DNA of 64,000 bases from Algoriphagus resistens (lineage in GTDB: Bacteria; Bacteroidota; Bacteroidia; Cytophagales; Cyclobacteriaceae): contig NZ_LMXN01000013.1 of the NCBI RefSeq assembly GCF_001442615.1, positions 124,001-188,000 on the forward strand, in the 5' to 3' direction. Below the pieces are notes generated by a model. That model was not told the origin of the DNA and made no database searches. It was given only the letters and a program-made list of their open reading frames with translations. How positions within the stretch are numbered: position 1 is the first letter of the stretch; each line of letters starts with the position of its first letter. Positions 15,634-25,123 of this stretch are shown here, piece by piece. The position numbers and the translations under genes were made by a program.

Positions 15634-17265
15634 TTACTTCACCACTATCTTTTCAGTGGAAGGTTCGTAACCAATTCGATGTGCCAAAATATATAATGAA
15701 TCCCCTTCATTTATTTCAAATGGAAACCGGTATACAGACCAAGCTTCCGCAGCAGTTTTTTTAAAGCCAATTGAAGCCCCCTTTGTCGAAGAAGAAAGTG
15801 AAACAATTCCATCCTCAAAAAGAATTTCTACCGGCTCGGTACTTGGCGCTTGATCTGCTCCATTCCACCAGGTGCGCACCATTTCCATTTCCGGTACAGC
15901 TCCAAGATCTCCAAATTCCTCCACCCATGACAGGTGAGCGGCACGTAGCTCTGTAAGAATATCCGCATAGTCAGGGTTTTCTGCCAAATTGTTAAACTCA
16001 TAAGGGTCTGCCTGTGTATCATAAAGTTCTTCCTCAGGTTTAGCATCATCAAACCATCGCTCCTGATTTTCATCCAATTTCCCATCTTCGTGCAGTTCAA
16101 GCAAATGGACCATCAGCGGATTACTCAGTCGGTAGCGTATATTCTGGTAATTGGGCTTATCAGGCATGTAGTTTTTAATGTATTTATATCGTCCATCACT
16201 GACTGCCCTTACACGATCCACTTCAGAATCCATTCGATCCCGCGCGGCATAGATGTACTTTCTCGGCGTTGATTTTTGATTCCCCATAAAGGCTTTCCCC
16301 TGCATATTATCAGGAATTTTCACTCCGGCAAGCGAAAGTACGGTCGGCCCAAAATCAACAAAGCTTACCAACCGATCATCTACAGTCCCGGATTTGATAA
16401 AAGGAGCTTTTACAAAAAACGGAACCCTTAATCCCCTATCGTACAATTCCCGTTTATAATAAGGCATGCCATCCCCGTGATCTGAATAATAAAAAATAAT
16501 CGTGTTTTCATACAGCCCATCATCTTTCAACTGCTGTAAAAGCTCACCTACTTGCGTATCAAAGCGAATCACATTCGTAATAAATCTAGCCAAAGTCCTA
16601 CGCGTAATGGAGTCGTCAGGATATACTGGTGGTACCGTCACATCCAAAGGATCTATTAGCAAATCCTCATTTTCCCTTACCCACACCTGAGATTCATGGG
16701 TGGTAGTGAAATTGAAAATGGAGAAAAAGGGCTGCTCAGGATCTTTACGGTTTCTCCAATGTGCTTGATTACTACTCTCATCCCACATCGTCTCTGGGGC
16801 GATAAACTGGTAATCTTCCTTCACATTGTTGGTGGTATAATAACCTGCCATGCGCAGGTACTCCGGAAATCCACGCATTCCTTCGGGAATCACGGCCGAA
16901 TAGGACCTATGCCCGGCAGGGTAATTATCCCCGCCTGCAGCTGAGAAAGAAAGTGTACGCATATGCATCGCTCCGATAGAGGTCTGATACGCTCCTGTAA
17001 TAAGCGCTGCACGACTTGGCGCACAGACTCCTGCAGTAGAAAAGGCGTTTGTAAAAACAACACCTGCCTTAGCCAGCGAGTCTAAAACAGGCGTTTGTCC
17101 ACCGGTCCCGCCATACGCTCCCAAATGCTCAGGCGACATATCCTCATTCACAATCCAAAGTATATTAGGCCGCTCAGGATAAGCTATTTTTGCATCAGAG
17201 GCTGGCTCTTGCCGGCAGGAAAAAAATAAAAACGAAAGAAGAAAAAAAGGAAATAAATACTTCAT
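15634..17265 (-). CDS. Sulfatase lipoprotein (type I)
   Basis: A 543-residue sulfatase with a lipoprotein signal peptide (FLFFSC, lipidated Cys17). Metal ligands Glu41-Asp42 lie in IVNEDMSPEH, and the formylglycine motif CAPSRAALITG begins at Cys81. SDHGDGMPYYKRELYDRG near 260 supplies other active-site residues, and the last 90 residues add a small C-terminal beta domain. It is probably anchored in the periplasm or at the surface and acts on a sulfated glycan. It converges on the sulfatase at 13995, and the 127 nt between them contain no clear terminator. Confidence 0.88.
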   Translation of the reverse strand: MKYLFPFFLLSFLFFSCRQEPASDAKIAYPERPNILWIVNEDMSPEHLGAYGGTGGQTPVLDSLAKAGVVFTNAFSTAGVCAPSRAALITGAYQTSIGAMHMRTLSFSAAGGDNYPAGHRSYSAVIPEGMRGFPEYLRMAGYYTTNNVKEDYQFIAPETMWDESSNQAHWRNRKDPEQPFFSIFNFTTTHESQVWVRENEDLLIDPLDVTVPPVYPDDSITRRTLARFITNVIRFDTQVGELLQQLKDDGLYENTIIFYYSDHGDGMPYYKRELYDRGLRVPFFVKAPFIKSGTVDDRLVSFVDFGPTVLSLAGVKIPDNMQGKAFMGNQKSTPRKYIYAARDRMDSEVDRVRAVSDGRYKYIKNYMPDKPNYQNIRYRLSNPLMVHLLELHEDGKLDENQERWFDDAKPEEELYDTQADPYEFNNLAENPDYADILTELRAAHLSWVEEFGDLGAVPEMEMVRTWWNGADQAPSTEPVEILFEDGIVSLSSSTKGASIGFKKTAAEAWSVYRFPFEINEGDSLYILAHRIGYEPSTEKIVVK

Positions 17266-17442
17266 ATGAATATGATTTTGAACATTTCAAGATATTCTAT
17301 TTACCCAAGAAATTAAAACCATCTATGTATCATCTCAACTAATAGCCATATAACATTTTACATTTTCCCTTTGGATGGTAAAATTCTTTGGAATAAAGTA
17401 CAGCTTTGGTAACTTAAAAGTCCATCCGCATGAATCCAACTT

Positions 17443-18957
17443 ATGGCTCCAATTAAGACGTTGAACCGGAGAGAATTTCTTGGTTCTGCAGCCACTGTAG
17501 CTGCATCTATTTCTATTGTCCCATCCAATGTTATTGCCGGGCTTGGCAAGATCCCTCCTTCCGATCAAATCACCGTTGCGAATATTGGTTGTGGCACGCA
17601 GGGTTTGAGGGAAATGGGAGAACTTTTACAGAATCCAAAAGTTCGGATAGTTGCAGTTTGCGATGTGAATAAATATTCGGAAAACTACATTGACTGGTCT
17701 CCTTATGGGATCCGTGATGATATCCGCAAGACGCTTGGGGATGATTCTTGGTGGAGCAACGTAAAAGGAATTGCCGGTGGAAGAGATGTAGCTCAGACAT
17801 ACATTGAAAAGTACTATGCGAAAAACAGTCCCTCAGGAACCTACAAAGGCTGTGCATCTTACGAGGATTTTCGGGAGCTTTTTGCCAAGGAAAAAGGAAT
17901 TGACGCAGTCAAAGTGATGACTCCGGATCACACTCATGCATCCATTGCGCTAGCAGCAATGAATCAAGGAATCCATGTAGTCACCCACAAACCAATCTCC
18001 AACAGACTTCTGGAAGGAAGAAAAGTGATAGAAAAAGCAAAATCCAGCGGAGTGATCACGCATCTGCTCGCCTGGTCTGACCGCCCGGAATACCGACAGA
18101 TCAAATCCTGGATGAACGAAGGTCTGATCGGAGAGTTAAAGGAAATCCATAATTGGTCCTATCGACCTGTCTGGCAGCAATGGACAAAGCGCCCTACTGG
18201 AAATGAAGCAATCCCTAAAGGCTTCAACTGGGATCTTTGGCTAGGTCCAGTACCCGAAATGGATTATCATAAAAACTATACGCACAATGTCTTCCGGGGC
18301 TGGTATGACTTCGGCGGAGGATCGGTTGCTGATATGGGGCATTATAGCCTATTCCCCCTTTTTGAGACACTTGGAATAACCAATTCTCCAGTAAGTGCCA
18401 AAGCCTATGGGACTACCACCCGAGAAGAAATAAACGGTGTCTACCAATGGGTAAAAAATGATGTGGCTTTTCCGGCCAGCTGTATGATCAAATGGAAATT
18501 CCCAGAGCAGGCTTCCTTGCCTTCTTTTGATCTAATATGGTATGATGGAGGCATGAAACCTTTTGCCCCGCAGGAACTGGAAATAGACGACAAAGACACA
18601 CCTGAGGAAGGATTGATGATTGTAGGGACCAAAGGAAAAATAGTAGGAGGATTCAGGGGAGAAAATCCAGTATTACTTCCGGAAAGCAAAATGACAGCCC
18701 GCCCGGAATCTGAGCGTATCGACTCTGCAAATGTGGAGAGAAACACCTCGGCGTGGGTGGAGGCCATCCAAACAGGAGAGCAAACCCCGGGTAGCTTTAT
18801 AAGGGCCAAGACTATCACCGACACCATCAATCTCGGAGCTGTCGCTTTGCGGGCAGGGAAAAAAGTTGATTTTGATGCTGAAACCCTGAAAATCACCAAT
18901 GATGAGCAAGCAAATAAATTGCTTTCACGAGAATACAGAAAAGACTGGGAGATATAA
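17443..18957 (+). CDS. Gfo/Idh/MocA family oxidoreductase, Tat-exported
   Basis: A 504-residue protein with a twin-arginine signal peptide (NRREFLGSAATVAASI). The NAD(P)-binding fold starts near residue 43 (VANIGCGTQGLREMG). The TPDHTHA stretch and HVVTHKPISN, with its catalytic Lys, lie near 160-188. The GFO_IDH_MocA C-terminal domain follows (WDLWLGP, YDFGGGSVADMGHY). Exported members of this family are common in Bacteroidota and Planctomycetota near sulfatases and sugar isomerases and have been linked to glycan or glycoside oxidation. It lies 79 nt before a TIM-barrel epimerase gene, likely in the same unit. The substrate is unknown. Confidence 0.88.
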   Translation: MAPIKTLNRREFLGSAATVAASISIVPSNVIAGLGKIPPSDQITVANIGCGTQGLREMGELLQNPKVRIVAVCDVNKYSENYIDWSPYGIRDDIRKTLGDDSWWSNVKGIAGGRDVAQTYIEKYYAKNSPSGTYKGCASYEDFRELFAKEKGIDAVKVMTPDHTHASIALAAMNQGIHVVTHKPISNRLLEGRKVIEKAKSSGVITHLLAWSDRPEYRQIKSWMNEGLIGELKEIHNWSYRPVWQQWTKRPTGNEAIPKGFNWDLWLGPVPEMDYHKNYTHNVFRGWYDFGGGSVADMGHYSLFPLFETLGITNSPVSAKAYGTTTREEINGVYQWVKNDVAFPASCMIKWKFPEQASLPSFDLIWYDGGMKPFAPQELEIDDKDTPEEGLMIVGTKGKIVGGFRGENPVLLPESKMTARPESERIDSANVERNTSAWVEAIQTGEQTPGSFIRAKTITDTINLGAVALRAGKKVDFDAETLKITNDEQANKLLSREYRKDWEI

Positions 18958-19036
18958 AGAACTATTCAGTTTTTAGCAATAAGAGTAAGTATCCGTGACC
19001 TAATTATACCCAAGCTAACCATTCACACAAATCAAC

Positions 19037-19984
19037 ATGAACACTAGAAGAAATTTCCTCAAATCAGCCGGAACTGCTACTATAGCGCTTAGCCTAGGTT
19101 TGCCTAAACTAGCTTTTTCATCAGCTAAAGCCGCACCGCTTTTTAAGATATCACTCGCAGAATGGTCCTTGAACAAACAACTTTTCTCCGGGAAAATGGA
19201 TCACTTAGACTTCCCCATTCTCACTCGAAAAGCTGGGATAGAAGCAGTAGAATATGTCAATCAGTTTTTTATGGACAAGGCCAGGGATACGGCTTATCTC
19301 AGAGAAATGAAAACCAGAGCTGAGGGAGAAGGAGTTCGCTCAGTATTGATCATGTGCGACGGTGAAGGAATGCTCGGGGCAGAAACTGGGCAAGAAAGAA
19401 GTCAAACAGTGGAAAATCACAAAAAATGGGTAGAGGCGGCTAAATTTCTAGGTTGCCATTCCATTCGTGTGAACGCCTACTCTGCAATACCCTGGAGCAC
19501 CTCAGAAGAAGACTACAAAAAGTCAAGTGATCTCGCCAGTGCAGGATTGCATGAGCTGTGTGAATTTGCCGACGACTTTGACATCAATGTGTTAATAGAA
19601 AACCATGGTGGCTTTTCAAGTAACGGAAAATGGCTTGCTGAAATGATCAATAAAGCTGATCATTTCCGTGCGGGAACACTTCCTGATTTCGGAAATTTCA
19701 GAATCGCAAACCTAGATGGAAAAGCCATTTCTTACGACTCTTATCGTGGTGTAGATGAATTGATGCCAAGGGCGAAAGGAGTAAGCTTAAAGCCAAAGGT
19801 TTGGGATGATATGGGCAATGAATCACCACTAGACTATTCCAAAATGATGAAACTTGTGCTGACACATGATTTTCATAAATACGTAGGCATAGAACATGGG
19901 GAAGAAGGCCGGGAGTGGGAAAGCATAGAAGAGATACGAATAGAGCTGGAGAAGGTGAGAGACCAGCTCCAAAAAGAGGGATAA
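19037..19984 (+). CDS. Sugar phosphate isomerase/epimerase-like TIM barrel protein, exported
   Basis: A 315-residue protein with a Tat-like signal (NTRRNFLKSAGTATIALSLG). The mature part is an AP-endonuclease-2/xylose-isomerase-like TIM barrel: ISLAEWSL near 42, EAVEYVNQFF near 73-82, VLIENHGG near 177 with metal-ligand Glu and His, and LPDFGNFR near 211. Such proteins often pair with Gfo/Idh/MocA oxidoreductases, as here. They probably catalyse isomerisation, epimerisation or dehydration of an oxidised sugar outside the cytoplasm. The pairing with the upstream gene supports a shared pathway. The exact reaction is not known. Confidence 0.85.
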   Translation: MNTRRNFLKSAGTATIALSLGLPKLAFSSAKAAPLFKISLAEWSLNKQLFSGKMDHLDFPILTRKAGIEAVEYVNQFFMDKARDTAYLREMKTRAEGEGVRSVLIMCDGEGMLGAETGQERSQTVENHKKWVEAAKFLGCHSIRVNAYSAIPWSTSEEDYKKSSDLASAGLHELCEFADDFDINVLIENHGGFSSNGKWLAEMINKADHFRAGTLPDFGNFRIANLDGKAISYDSYRGVDELMPRAKGVSLKPKVWDDMGNESPLDYSKMMKLVLTHDFHKYVGIEHGEEGREWESIEEIRIELEKVRDQLQKEG

Positions 19985-20035
19985 TCCACCACTTAGACTT
20001 AATCGAAGTATTCAGGAGCACATCTATTTACTTTT

Positions 20036-20422
20036 ATGAAAACTGATTTTCTAGGCACGGTCCCCGTACTGCCATCTCAAAATATTGCCCGGGATTTGGA
20101 TTGGTATTCCCGAAACTTTGGATTTGTCAAGACCTTTGGTGATAACCTGTACGCAGGCATGCGCTTGGAAGAAATTGTATTGCATTTACAATGGCACGCA
20201 GATACTCCCGAAGACCCGCTTTTGGGAGGATCTGTTGTAAGGATCTTTGTTAGAAATATTGAGCCATATTTTGAATCGCTGGTGATAAAAGGAATTGTGA
20301 AATGTGATAAACTTCTCAGAAATACAGATTGGGGAACGCATGAATTTGGCCTTTATGACCTGAACAACAATGCGATTTTTATTGTAGAAGATATTAATTC
20401 CTCTTCCGAAAAAACTTCCTGA
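20036..20422 (+). CDS. VOC superfamily (glyoxalase/bleomycin-resistance-like) protein 1
   Basis: A 128-residue protein made of two beta-alpha-beta-beta-beta modules. It begins MKTDFLGTVPVLPSQNIARD and ends DLNNNAIFIVEDI, giving the usual Glu near residue 119 as a possible metal ligand. The VOC fold includes glyoxalases, dioxygenases and drug-binding proteins, and nothing seen here chooses among them. Residue HLQWH near 50-54 could hold ligand His. The stop codon lies inside the stem of a long hairpin (20413-20450) in front of a second VOC gene. Confidence 0.75.
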   Translation: MKTDFLGTVPVLPSQNIARDLDWYSRNFGFVKTFGDNLYAGMRLEEIVLHLQWHADTPEDPLLGGSVVRIFVRNIEPYFESLVIKGIVKCDKLLRNTDWGTHEFGLYDLNNNAIFIVEDINSSSEKTS

Positions 20423-20450
20423 CTTATCGGGTCGATAAGAACAGGAAGTT
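20413..20450 (+). promoter_or_regulatory. Strong stem-loop between the two VOC genes
   Basis: AACTTCCTG pairs with CAGGAAGTT (20413-20421 with 20442-20450), and inside it CTTATCG pairs with CGATAAG around a GGT loop. Only small bulges interrupt it. The first gene's TGA stop lies in the 5' arm, and the next gene begins 13 nt after the 3' arm. There is only a short T-containing tail (CTATTTTCG), so it could be an attenuating terminator or an mRNA stability element. Confidence 0.7.
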
Positions 20451-20462
20451 CTATTTTCGTTT

Positions 20463-20852
20463 ATGAAACAACAACTCGGACAAATTGCAATTTTAGTAAG
20501 GGATTACGATGAGGCTATTGACTATTACACCCAAATTCTGGGATTTGAGCTGATCGAGGACACGCATCTCAGTGATGTAAAGCGCTGGGTCCGGGTTTGC
20601 CCTCCTGGCTCGGACTGTCAATTGCTTCTTGCCAAAGCTGCCGACGAATTACAACGAAATCAAATTGGTTTTCAGGCTGGCGGAAGGGTTTTCTTATTTC
20701 TCTACACCGACAATTTCTATAGAGACTATCATAATTATACTGCACAGGGAGTGGAATTTATCCGGGAACCATCGGAAGAGGCCTTTGGAACAGTCTCAGT
20801 CTTCAAGGATTTGTATGGAAATCTCTGGGATTTGATAGAACCAAAACAATGA
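20463..20852 (+). CDS. VOC superfamily protein 2
   Basis: A 129-residue glyoxalase-superfamily protein with the typical N-terminal GQIAILVRDYDEAIDYYTQI segment (residues 6-25), GVEFIREPSEEAFGTVSVFKD near 95-115, and NLWDLIEPKQ at the C-terminus. The Glu in DLIEP is the usual last metal ligand. The first ligand position holds Gln6 (glyoxalases have His or Gln). Enzymatic specificity is unknown. It lies 40 nt after VOC protein 1, but the two proteins differ clearly in sequence, so this is not a recent duplication. Confidence 0.8.
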   Translation: MKQQLGQIAILVRDYDEAIDYYTQILGFELIEDTHLSDVKRWVRVCPPGSDCQLLLAKAADELQRNQIGFQAGGRVFLFLYTDNFYRDYHNYTAQGVEFIREPSEEAFGTVSVFKDLYGNLWDLIEPKQ

Positions 20853-20934
20853 TCAGTATTCCTCCATCGGTTTGCAGGAACTTCCCTTTCACTAGTAATT
20901 TGTAATTTTAAATTCACTCATTTTAGATTTTCAA

Positions 20935-21165
20935 TTGGATACACAGCCCAACAATCCCCTTCACGGAGTCAAGCTTGCAGATATAGTCGAGCATCTAGTC
21001 GAATTCTATGGCTGGGAGGAACTAGGGCAGCGCATCACCATACGCTGCTTCACCCACGATCCCTCGGTCAATTCCAGCTTGAAATTTCTTCGAAAAACTC
21101 CTTGGGCCAGAGAGCGGGTAGAAGGACTGTATTTAAAATCTTTGCGCGATGCTAAAAAAAAATGA
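20935..21165 (+). CDS. VF530 family (DUF2132) DNA-binding protein
   Basis: A 76-residue protein matching VF530/DUF2132. PNNPLHGVKLADIVEHLVEF at residues 5-24, then GWEELGQRITIRCFTHDPSV and SLKFLRKTPWARERVE are strongly conserved family blocks. Family members are small helical proteins reported to bind DNA, with unclear function. The reading frame has no usable ATG, and the conserved start (MDTQPNNPLHG) requires TTG at 20935 as initiator. It is the last gene before a bidirectional terminator. Confidence 0.88.
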   Translation: MDTQPNNPLHGVKLADIVEHLVEFYGWEELGQRITIRCFTHDPSVNSSLKFLRKTPWARERVEGLYLKSLRDAKKK

Positions 21166-21423
21166 ATTGATTACCTGGCCACAAAGAAGACAAGAAGGTT
21201 TATCCAATCTTTACAACTTTTCAGGTTCAATTATATGAGCCCCATGACTTGGATCTAGGATAGTGAACTCTTTAGACTTCTATTCTTCTTAAGCACAAAC
21301 TTGCAGCCTGAAGCTACAATACTTTGAGTCCAAGCCTGCCGTCCCAGGCTGTTCTGAAGAACTAGATAGACATCTCGCTCAGCCTAAATCTTTGTGGACT
21401 TAGTGGTTAAAAAACCTGACAAA
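21166..21423 (+). other. Non-coding stretch before the dnaN terminator
   Basis: No convincing ORF, tRNA or repeat is visible here. The only structure noticed is a short hairpin, AGCCTG ccgtcc CAGGCT, around 21335. It separates a rightward gene from the leftward dnaN unit and may simply be a 3' untranslated spacer. Confidence 0.5.
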
Positions 21424-21451
21424 AAAAGCCCGAAGAAATCTCCGGGCTTTT
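21424..21451. terminator. Bidirectional intrinsic terminator (VF530 gene / dnaN)
   Basis: AAAAGCCCG and CGGGCTTTT form a 9-bp stem around a 10-nt loop, flanked by A on the left and T on the right, so it can stop transcription from both sides. It lies 20 nt from the dnaN stop codon. Confidence 0.88.
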
Positions 21452-21471
21452 CGTTTTATGAATTGTGGTTA

Positions 21472-22596
21472 TTATACATAGTTATTTAACATCACCGGCA
21501 TTACCAGCATCAGGATGTCTTCGTTTTCGTCTTGCTCAGCAGGAAGGATCAAGCCTGCACGATTGGGAGCAGAGAACTTTAGGCTGACTTCCTTGCAAGA
21601 AAGATTGTTCAGCATCTCCACCAGGAATTTTGCATTGAATCCGATTTCAATATCCTCTCCATCGTGGTCACAAGAAAGTCTCTCGTTCGCTTCATTAGAA
21701 AAATCAAGGTCTTCTGCAGAGATCAACAATTCACTGCCTGTCAATTTCAATCTCACCTGATGCGTAGTTTTATTTGCATAGATCGCAATACGACGTAGGG
21801 AACTCAATAATTCCTGACGATCAATGGTCATCACATTAGGATTTTCCGCGGGGATTACATTTTCGTAATCCGGGAAACGTTCGTCGATCAGACGACAGAT
21901 CATCTTAATGTTATTGAAATTAAAATAAGCATTTGATTGGTTGAACTCCACGGTTACCGGCAGATTCTCGGAAGGCAAAGTTGACTTCAATAAGTTCAGG
22001 GCTTTACGCGGGATAATCAACGTAGCTGCCTCTTGGGAAGCGATATCTACTCTTCTATATCTGACCAATCTATGCCCGTCAGTAGCCACAAAAGTAGTAT
22101 TGGTTGGACTTAGGTTGATATAAACACCTGTCATAGCAGGCCGAAGTTCATCAGAACTGGTAGCGAAGATCGTATTGGAAACTGCAGAGGAAAGAACATC
22201 AGTGGACATGTCTACAGAAGTAGCATTGCTTACTGTTGGGATTTTCGGGAAATCGGTAGCGTTCTCACCAGCCAATCTGTATCGCCCGTTATCAGAGCTG
22301 ATCTCTACTGCATACGTATCATGATCAATGCTGAAAGTCACTGGCTGTTCGGGCAGGTTCTTCAAAGTTTCAATCAAAATCTTGGCAGGCACTGCGATAT
22401 TTCCATCCTCTTTGGCCTCCACGCTGATTTCGGTGATCATCGAAGTCTGCAAATCAGATGCAGTAATAGTCAATTCACTCTCTTTGATCTCAAAAAGAAA
22501 ATTCTCCAAAATTGGCACTACAGGATTGGTGGTCACCACACCGTTGATTGCCGAAAGCTGCTTTAAAAGGGCAGAAGAGGAAACAATAAATTTCAT
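21472..22596 (-). CDS. dnaN: DNA polymerase III subunit beta (sliding clamp)
   Basis: The beta clamp encircles DNA and tethers the replicative polymerase. The 374-residue protein has three clamp-fold domains of about 120 residues each. It begins MKFIVSSSALLKQLSAINGV, has the RLAGENATDFPKIP segment near 110-123 and ATDGHRLVRYR near 175, and ends in VMPVMLNNYV, close to the family's usual M-P-M/V-R/L-L C-terminus. The length is normal. No dnaA or recF is adjacent, so this is not the classical origin arrangement, which is common in Bacteroidota. Confidence 0.97.
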   Translation of the reverse strand: MKFIVSSSALLKQLSAINGVVTTNPVVPILENFLFEIKESELTITASDLQTSMITEISVEAKEDGNIAVPAKILIETLKNLPEQPVTFSIDHDTYAVEISSDNGRYRLAGENATDFPKIPTVSNATSVDMSTDVLSSAVSNTIFATSSDELRPAMTGVYINLSPTNTTFVATDGHRLVRYRRVDIASQEAATLIIPRKALNLLKSTLPSENLPVTVEFNQSNAYFNFNNIKMICRLIDERFPDYENVIPAENPNVMTIDRQELLSSLRRIAIYANKTTHQVRLKLTGSELLISAEDLDFSNEANERLSCDHDGEDIEIGFNAKFLVEMLNNLSCKEVSLKFSAPNRAGLILPAEQDENEDILMLVMPVMLNNYV

Positions 22597-22716
22597 ATCG
22601 TAGGGCTTAATTTATTTTTACTTTTGAATGGGGGTAAATTTATAAATAAATTCTAATTCGAACCGTGGTATAACCGATTCTCTGGAAAATTAATGGAATA
22701 CAAGGGCATTAATCAT

Positions 22717-24405
22717 CTAGTTTAGTTGCCTGCTGTATTTATTTCTCCGAATCCACCAGATTAACCCGCCAAGAATCACCAAAATGATCACTGGCATCAA
22801 CACATTGAGTACTTGCCAAAAGGCCTTTTCCTGCGCAATCTTCACCTTATTTAAGGGACGAATCTGAAAAGTACGGGTTCGGGAAGCAATGATACCTTCA
22901 GGCTCGGCAAGATATTGAACTAGGTTTTTCAGAAACTGTTTATTCGCGAAAGTGGTTTGGCTAAACGGATCTTCCCCCAGAGCTAATGGAGTACCATCTT
23001 CAAGATTGGTTTGAGCTTGAAAAACATCTCCATCTCCAATCACCACTACTTTCCCAATTCCGCTTTCCTTGAAATCTGCCTTCGAAAAACCTTCCGGAAG
23101 AAATCGGTTCTTGTACAGGGAAGTAAATTCTCCTTCCAACAAATAGGCTAATGGTAAATTTCTCATACCAAACTCTTCCACCTTAGGCTCACGTTCCATA
23201 TCCGAAAAAGCCACCCGTGCAGGTGCCGGAAGAATCTTCGTCAAATCAGAGCTAAACATCAACGGTGTTTTCCTGACCCCGTCAGCCTTTACCGTATCAA
23301 GGCTGCTGGCAAAGCGGTATTGAACCACATCAAGACCTTTGGTAATCGCATGCTCCTGCATTCTTGCTGCCAAAATATAAAAAGGCCAGGGTAAAGGCAC
23401 CATCTGCTGTTGATCTCCAAAATTCCCGCCCATCACGGGGATATAACCAAAGTTCAGGTCCTGAATCAAATCTTTATTCACGCGAATCCCATACCGGAAA
23501 AGCAATTTATCCAGCCCCAGCTCTACAGGCATAGCCAAAGTCCCTTGGCCTCCGGCATTTTCAATCTCAACCGCTACTCCATCTAGTAATACCACTAGAT
23601 TACCTCCTCCCATGACATATTGATCCAATAAATAAATCTCCCGCTCAGTATAGCTCTCTTTTGGCCCTTGGATAAAGATTATCTTAAAGCCAGCTAAATC
23701 TGCCGATTTCTCTGCTTGCTCAAGCGGGACCTTGAAGAGCTCGAATTCTCCATCCAATGCCTCCACCAATCCATAGCCTTGATCAGAACTCATCTCTGCG
23801 TGACCCATGATCATCGCTATAGAAGCTGTCTCAGGAGAAATCAGTTTGCGGATGGCATTGCTGAGCTCAAATTCCAGATTTTCAATGGACTGGTTGAGGA
23901 TTTGATCCTGTCCCATTCCCCGCTCACCTTTCAAGACAAGTGCACCCGTTTCATATTCCTCATTGCTAACCAAAATTCCTGGCCAAATCAGTTGCTCCTG
24001 TTGTCCAGAATTTAACCGCACGGAAAGATTTGTCGGAATGATACCATGATCCGACAGGGATAAAATAAAATCCCCTCGCTCTTCTTCAGGTAAACTCAAC
24101 GGATCAAAATAAGAATAGGTGATCTTTTCGGGGCTAAAAGCATTGAAAGTCCGAACCGTTTCCTCTATTGACATTTGTAGGCGACGGAATTCTCCCGGGA
24201 GGTTTTCTCCAACCAATAGAATCTCAACATGAATAGGTTCGGTAATATCGGCAAGGACTTCCTCAGTGGCAGGATGAAGAGAATAGCGTTTTTCCTCAGT
24301 TAGGTCAATCCGGAAATTCAGGAATTGAGCCAACAAAACAAACACTAGAATTCCGCCCAAAAAGAATAGCCATGGCTTGGCGATATGTAAGGCGGTATTT
24401 TTCAT
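22717..24405 (-). CDS. gldG: Gliding-motility ABC transporter substrate-binding protein GldG
   Basis: A 562-residue membrane protein with one N-terminal segment (about residues 11-30, WLFFLGGILVFVLLAQFL), a large periplasmic region of the ABC_transp_aux type, and a C-terminal segment (about 535-552, VLMPVIILVILGGLIWWI). With GldA and GldF it forms an ABC-type complex tied to Bacteroidota gliding motility and type IX secretion. Its ATG overlaps the gldF stop by 4 nt (ATGA). The core RYSLHPATEEVLADI near 42-56 is typical for GldG. The transported substrate is not established. Confidence 0.93.
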   Translation of the reverse strand: MKNTALHIAKPWLFFLGGILVFVLLAQFLNFRIDLTEEKRYSLHPATEEVLADITEPIHVEILLVGENLPGEFRRLQMSIEETVRTFNAFSPEKITYSYFDPLSLPEEERGDFILSLSDHGIIPTNLSVRLNSGQQEQLIWPGILVSNEEYETGALVLKGERGMGQDQILNQSIENLEFELSNAIRKLISPETASIAMIMGHAEMSSDQGYGLVEALDGEFELFKVPLEQAEKSADLAGFKIIFIQGPKESYTEREIYLLDQYVMGGGNLVVLLDGVAVEIENAGGQGTLAMPVELGLDKLLFRYGIRVNKDLIQDLNFGYIPVMGGNFGDQQQMVPLPWPFYILAARMQEHAITKGLDVVQYRFASSLDTVKADGVRKTPLMFSSDLTKILPAPARVAFSDMEREPKVEEFGMRNLPLAYLLEGEFTSLYKNRFLPEGFSKADFKESGIGKVVVIGDGDVFQAQTNLEDGTPLALGEDPFSQTTFANKQFLKNLVQYLAEPEGIIASRTRTFQIRPLNKVKIAQEKAFWQVLNVLMPVIILVILGGLIWWIRRNKYSRQLN

Positions 24406-25121
24406 TTATTTCTCAAAACCAAAACTGCCCCACCCAAAAACAGCCAAATCATACCGGATAAAAAGAATAAGTCAGAAGAGTCAACCACTCCCCTGCTCAG
24501 ATTGATGTAATGAAAACTAAGACCAAGATCATCTGCCCAATACGAAAGGTTTCCAAGCTGCATATCTGCCACAGCGGAGAAACCGAAATAAAGCACAAAG
24601 CATAAAAATACACCAAGTACAAAAGCTACTACTTGCTGCGATGTCAAAGAGCTGGCAAACAATCCTACAGCAGCGAACACCGCCCCGATCATAATTAAAC
24701 CAATCCAAGAACCGAAAAAGCCCGCTTGATCTAAATTTCCTGGAGGATCGCCAAGTTGTATAATGCTATAGAAGTAAAGTAATGTTGGCAAAAGTGCCAC
24801 CAGAACCAGGCATAGTAGTGCAACGTATTTTACCAAAACTATCTGCACCAAAGAAAGAGGCGAAGTCCTTAAAAGCTCCCAGGTACCTGCTTTCCGCTCA
24901 TCTGCAATAGCCCGCATAGAAAGAGCGGGAACCAAAAATGTAAATACATAGGGTGTATAGGTAAACAATACTTCCAGGTCTGCAAATCCGTATTCCAGTA
25001 CGCTGCTTTCTGGAAAAACCCAAACAATCAAACCCATCGCTACCAGAAATAACGCGAGAACCAGGTAACCGAGAAGGCTTCCGAAAAAGGCGTTGATTTC
25101 TTTAAGAAAAAGGCTTTTCAT
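24402..25121 (-). CDS. gldF: Gliding-motility ABC transporter permease GldF
   Basis: A 239-residue ABC-2-type permease with about six membrane segments (near 14-35, 52-70, 98-120, 135-158, 163-185, 218-235). The DERKAGTWELLRTSPLS cytoplasmic loop near 72-88 is the typical coupling helix region of this class. It lies between gldA (2-nt gap) and gldG (4-nt overlap), so the three are co-translated and co-stoichiometric. Confidence 0.93.
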   Translation of the reverse strand: MKSLFLKEINAFFGSLLGYLVLALFLVAMGLIVWVFPESSVLEYGFADLEVLFTYTPYVFTFLVPALSMRAIADERKAGTWELLRTSPLSLVQIVLVKYVALLCLVLVALLPTLLYFYSIIQLGDPPGNLDQAGFFGSWIGLIMIGAVFAAVGLFASSLTSQQVVAFVLGVFLCFVLYFGFSAVADMQLGNLSYWADDLGLSFHYINLSRGVVDSSDLFFLSGMIWLFLGGAVLVLRNK

Positions 25122-25123
25122 AG

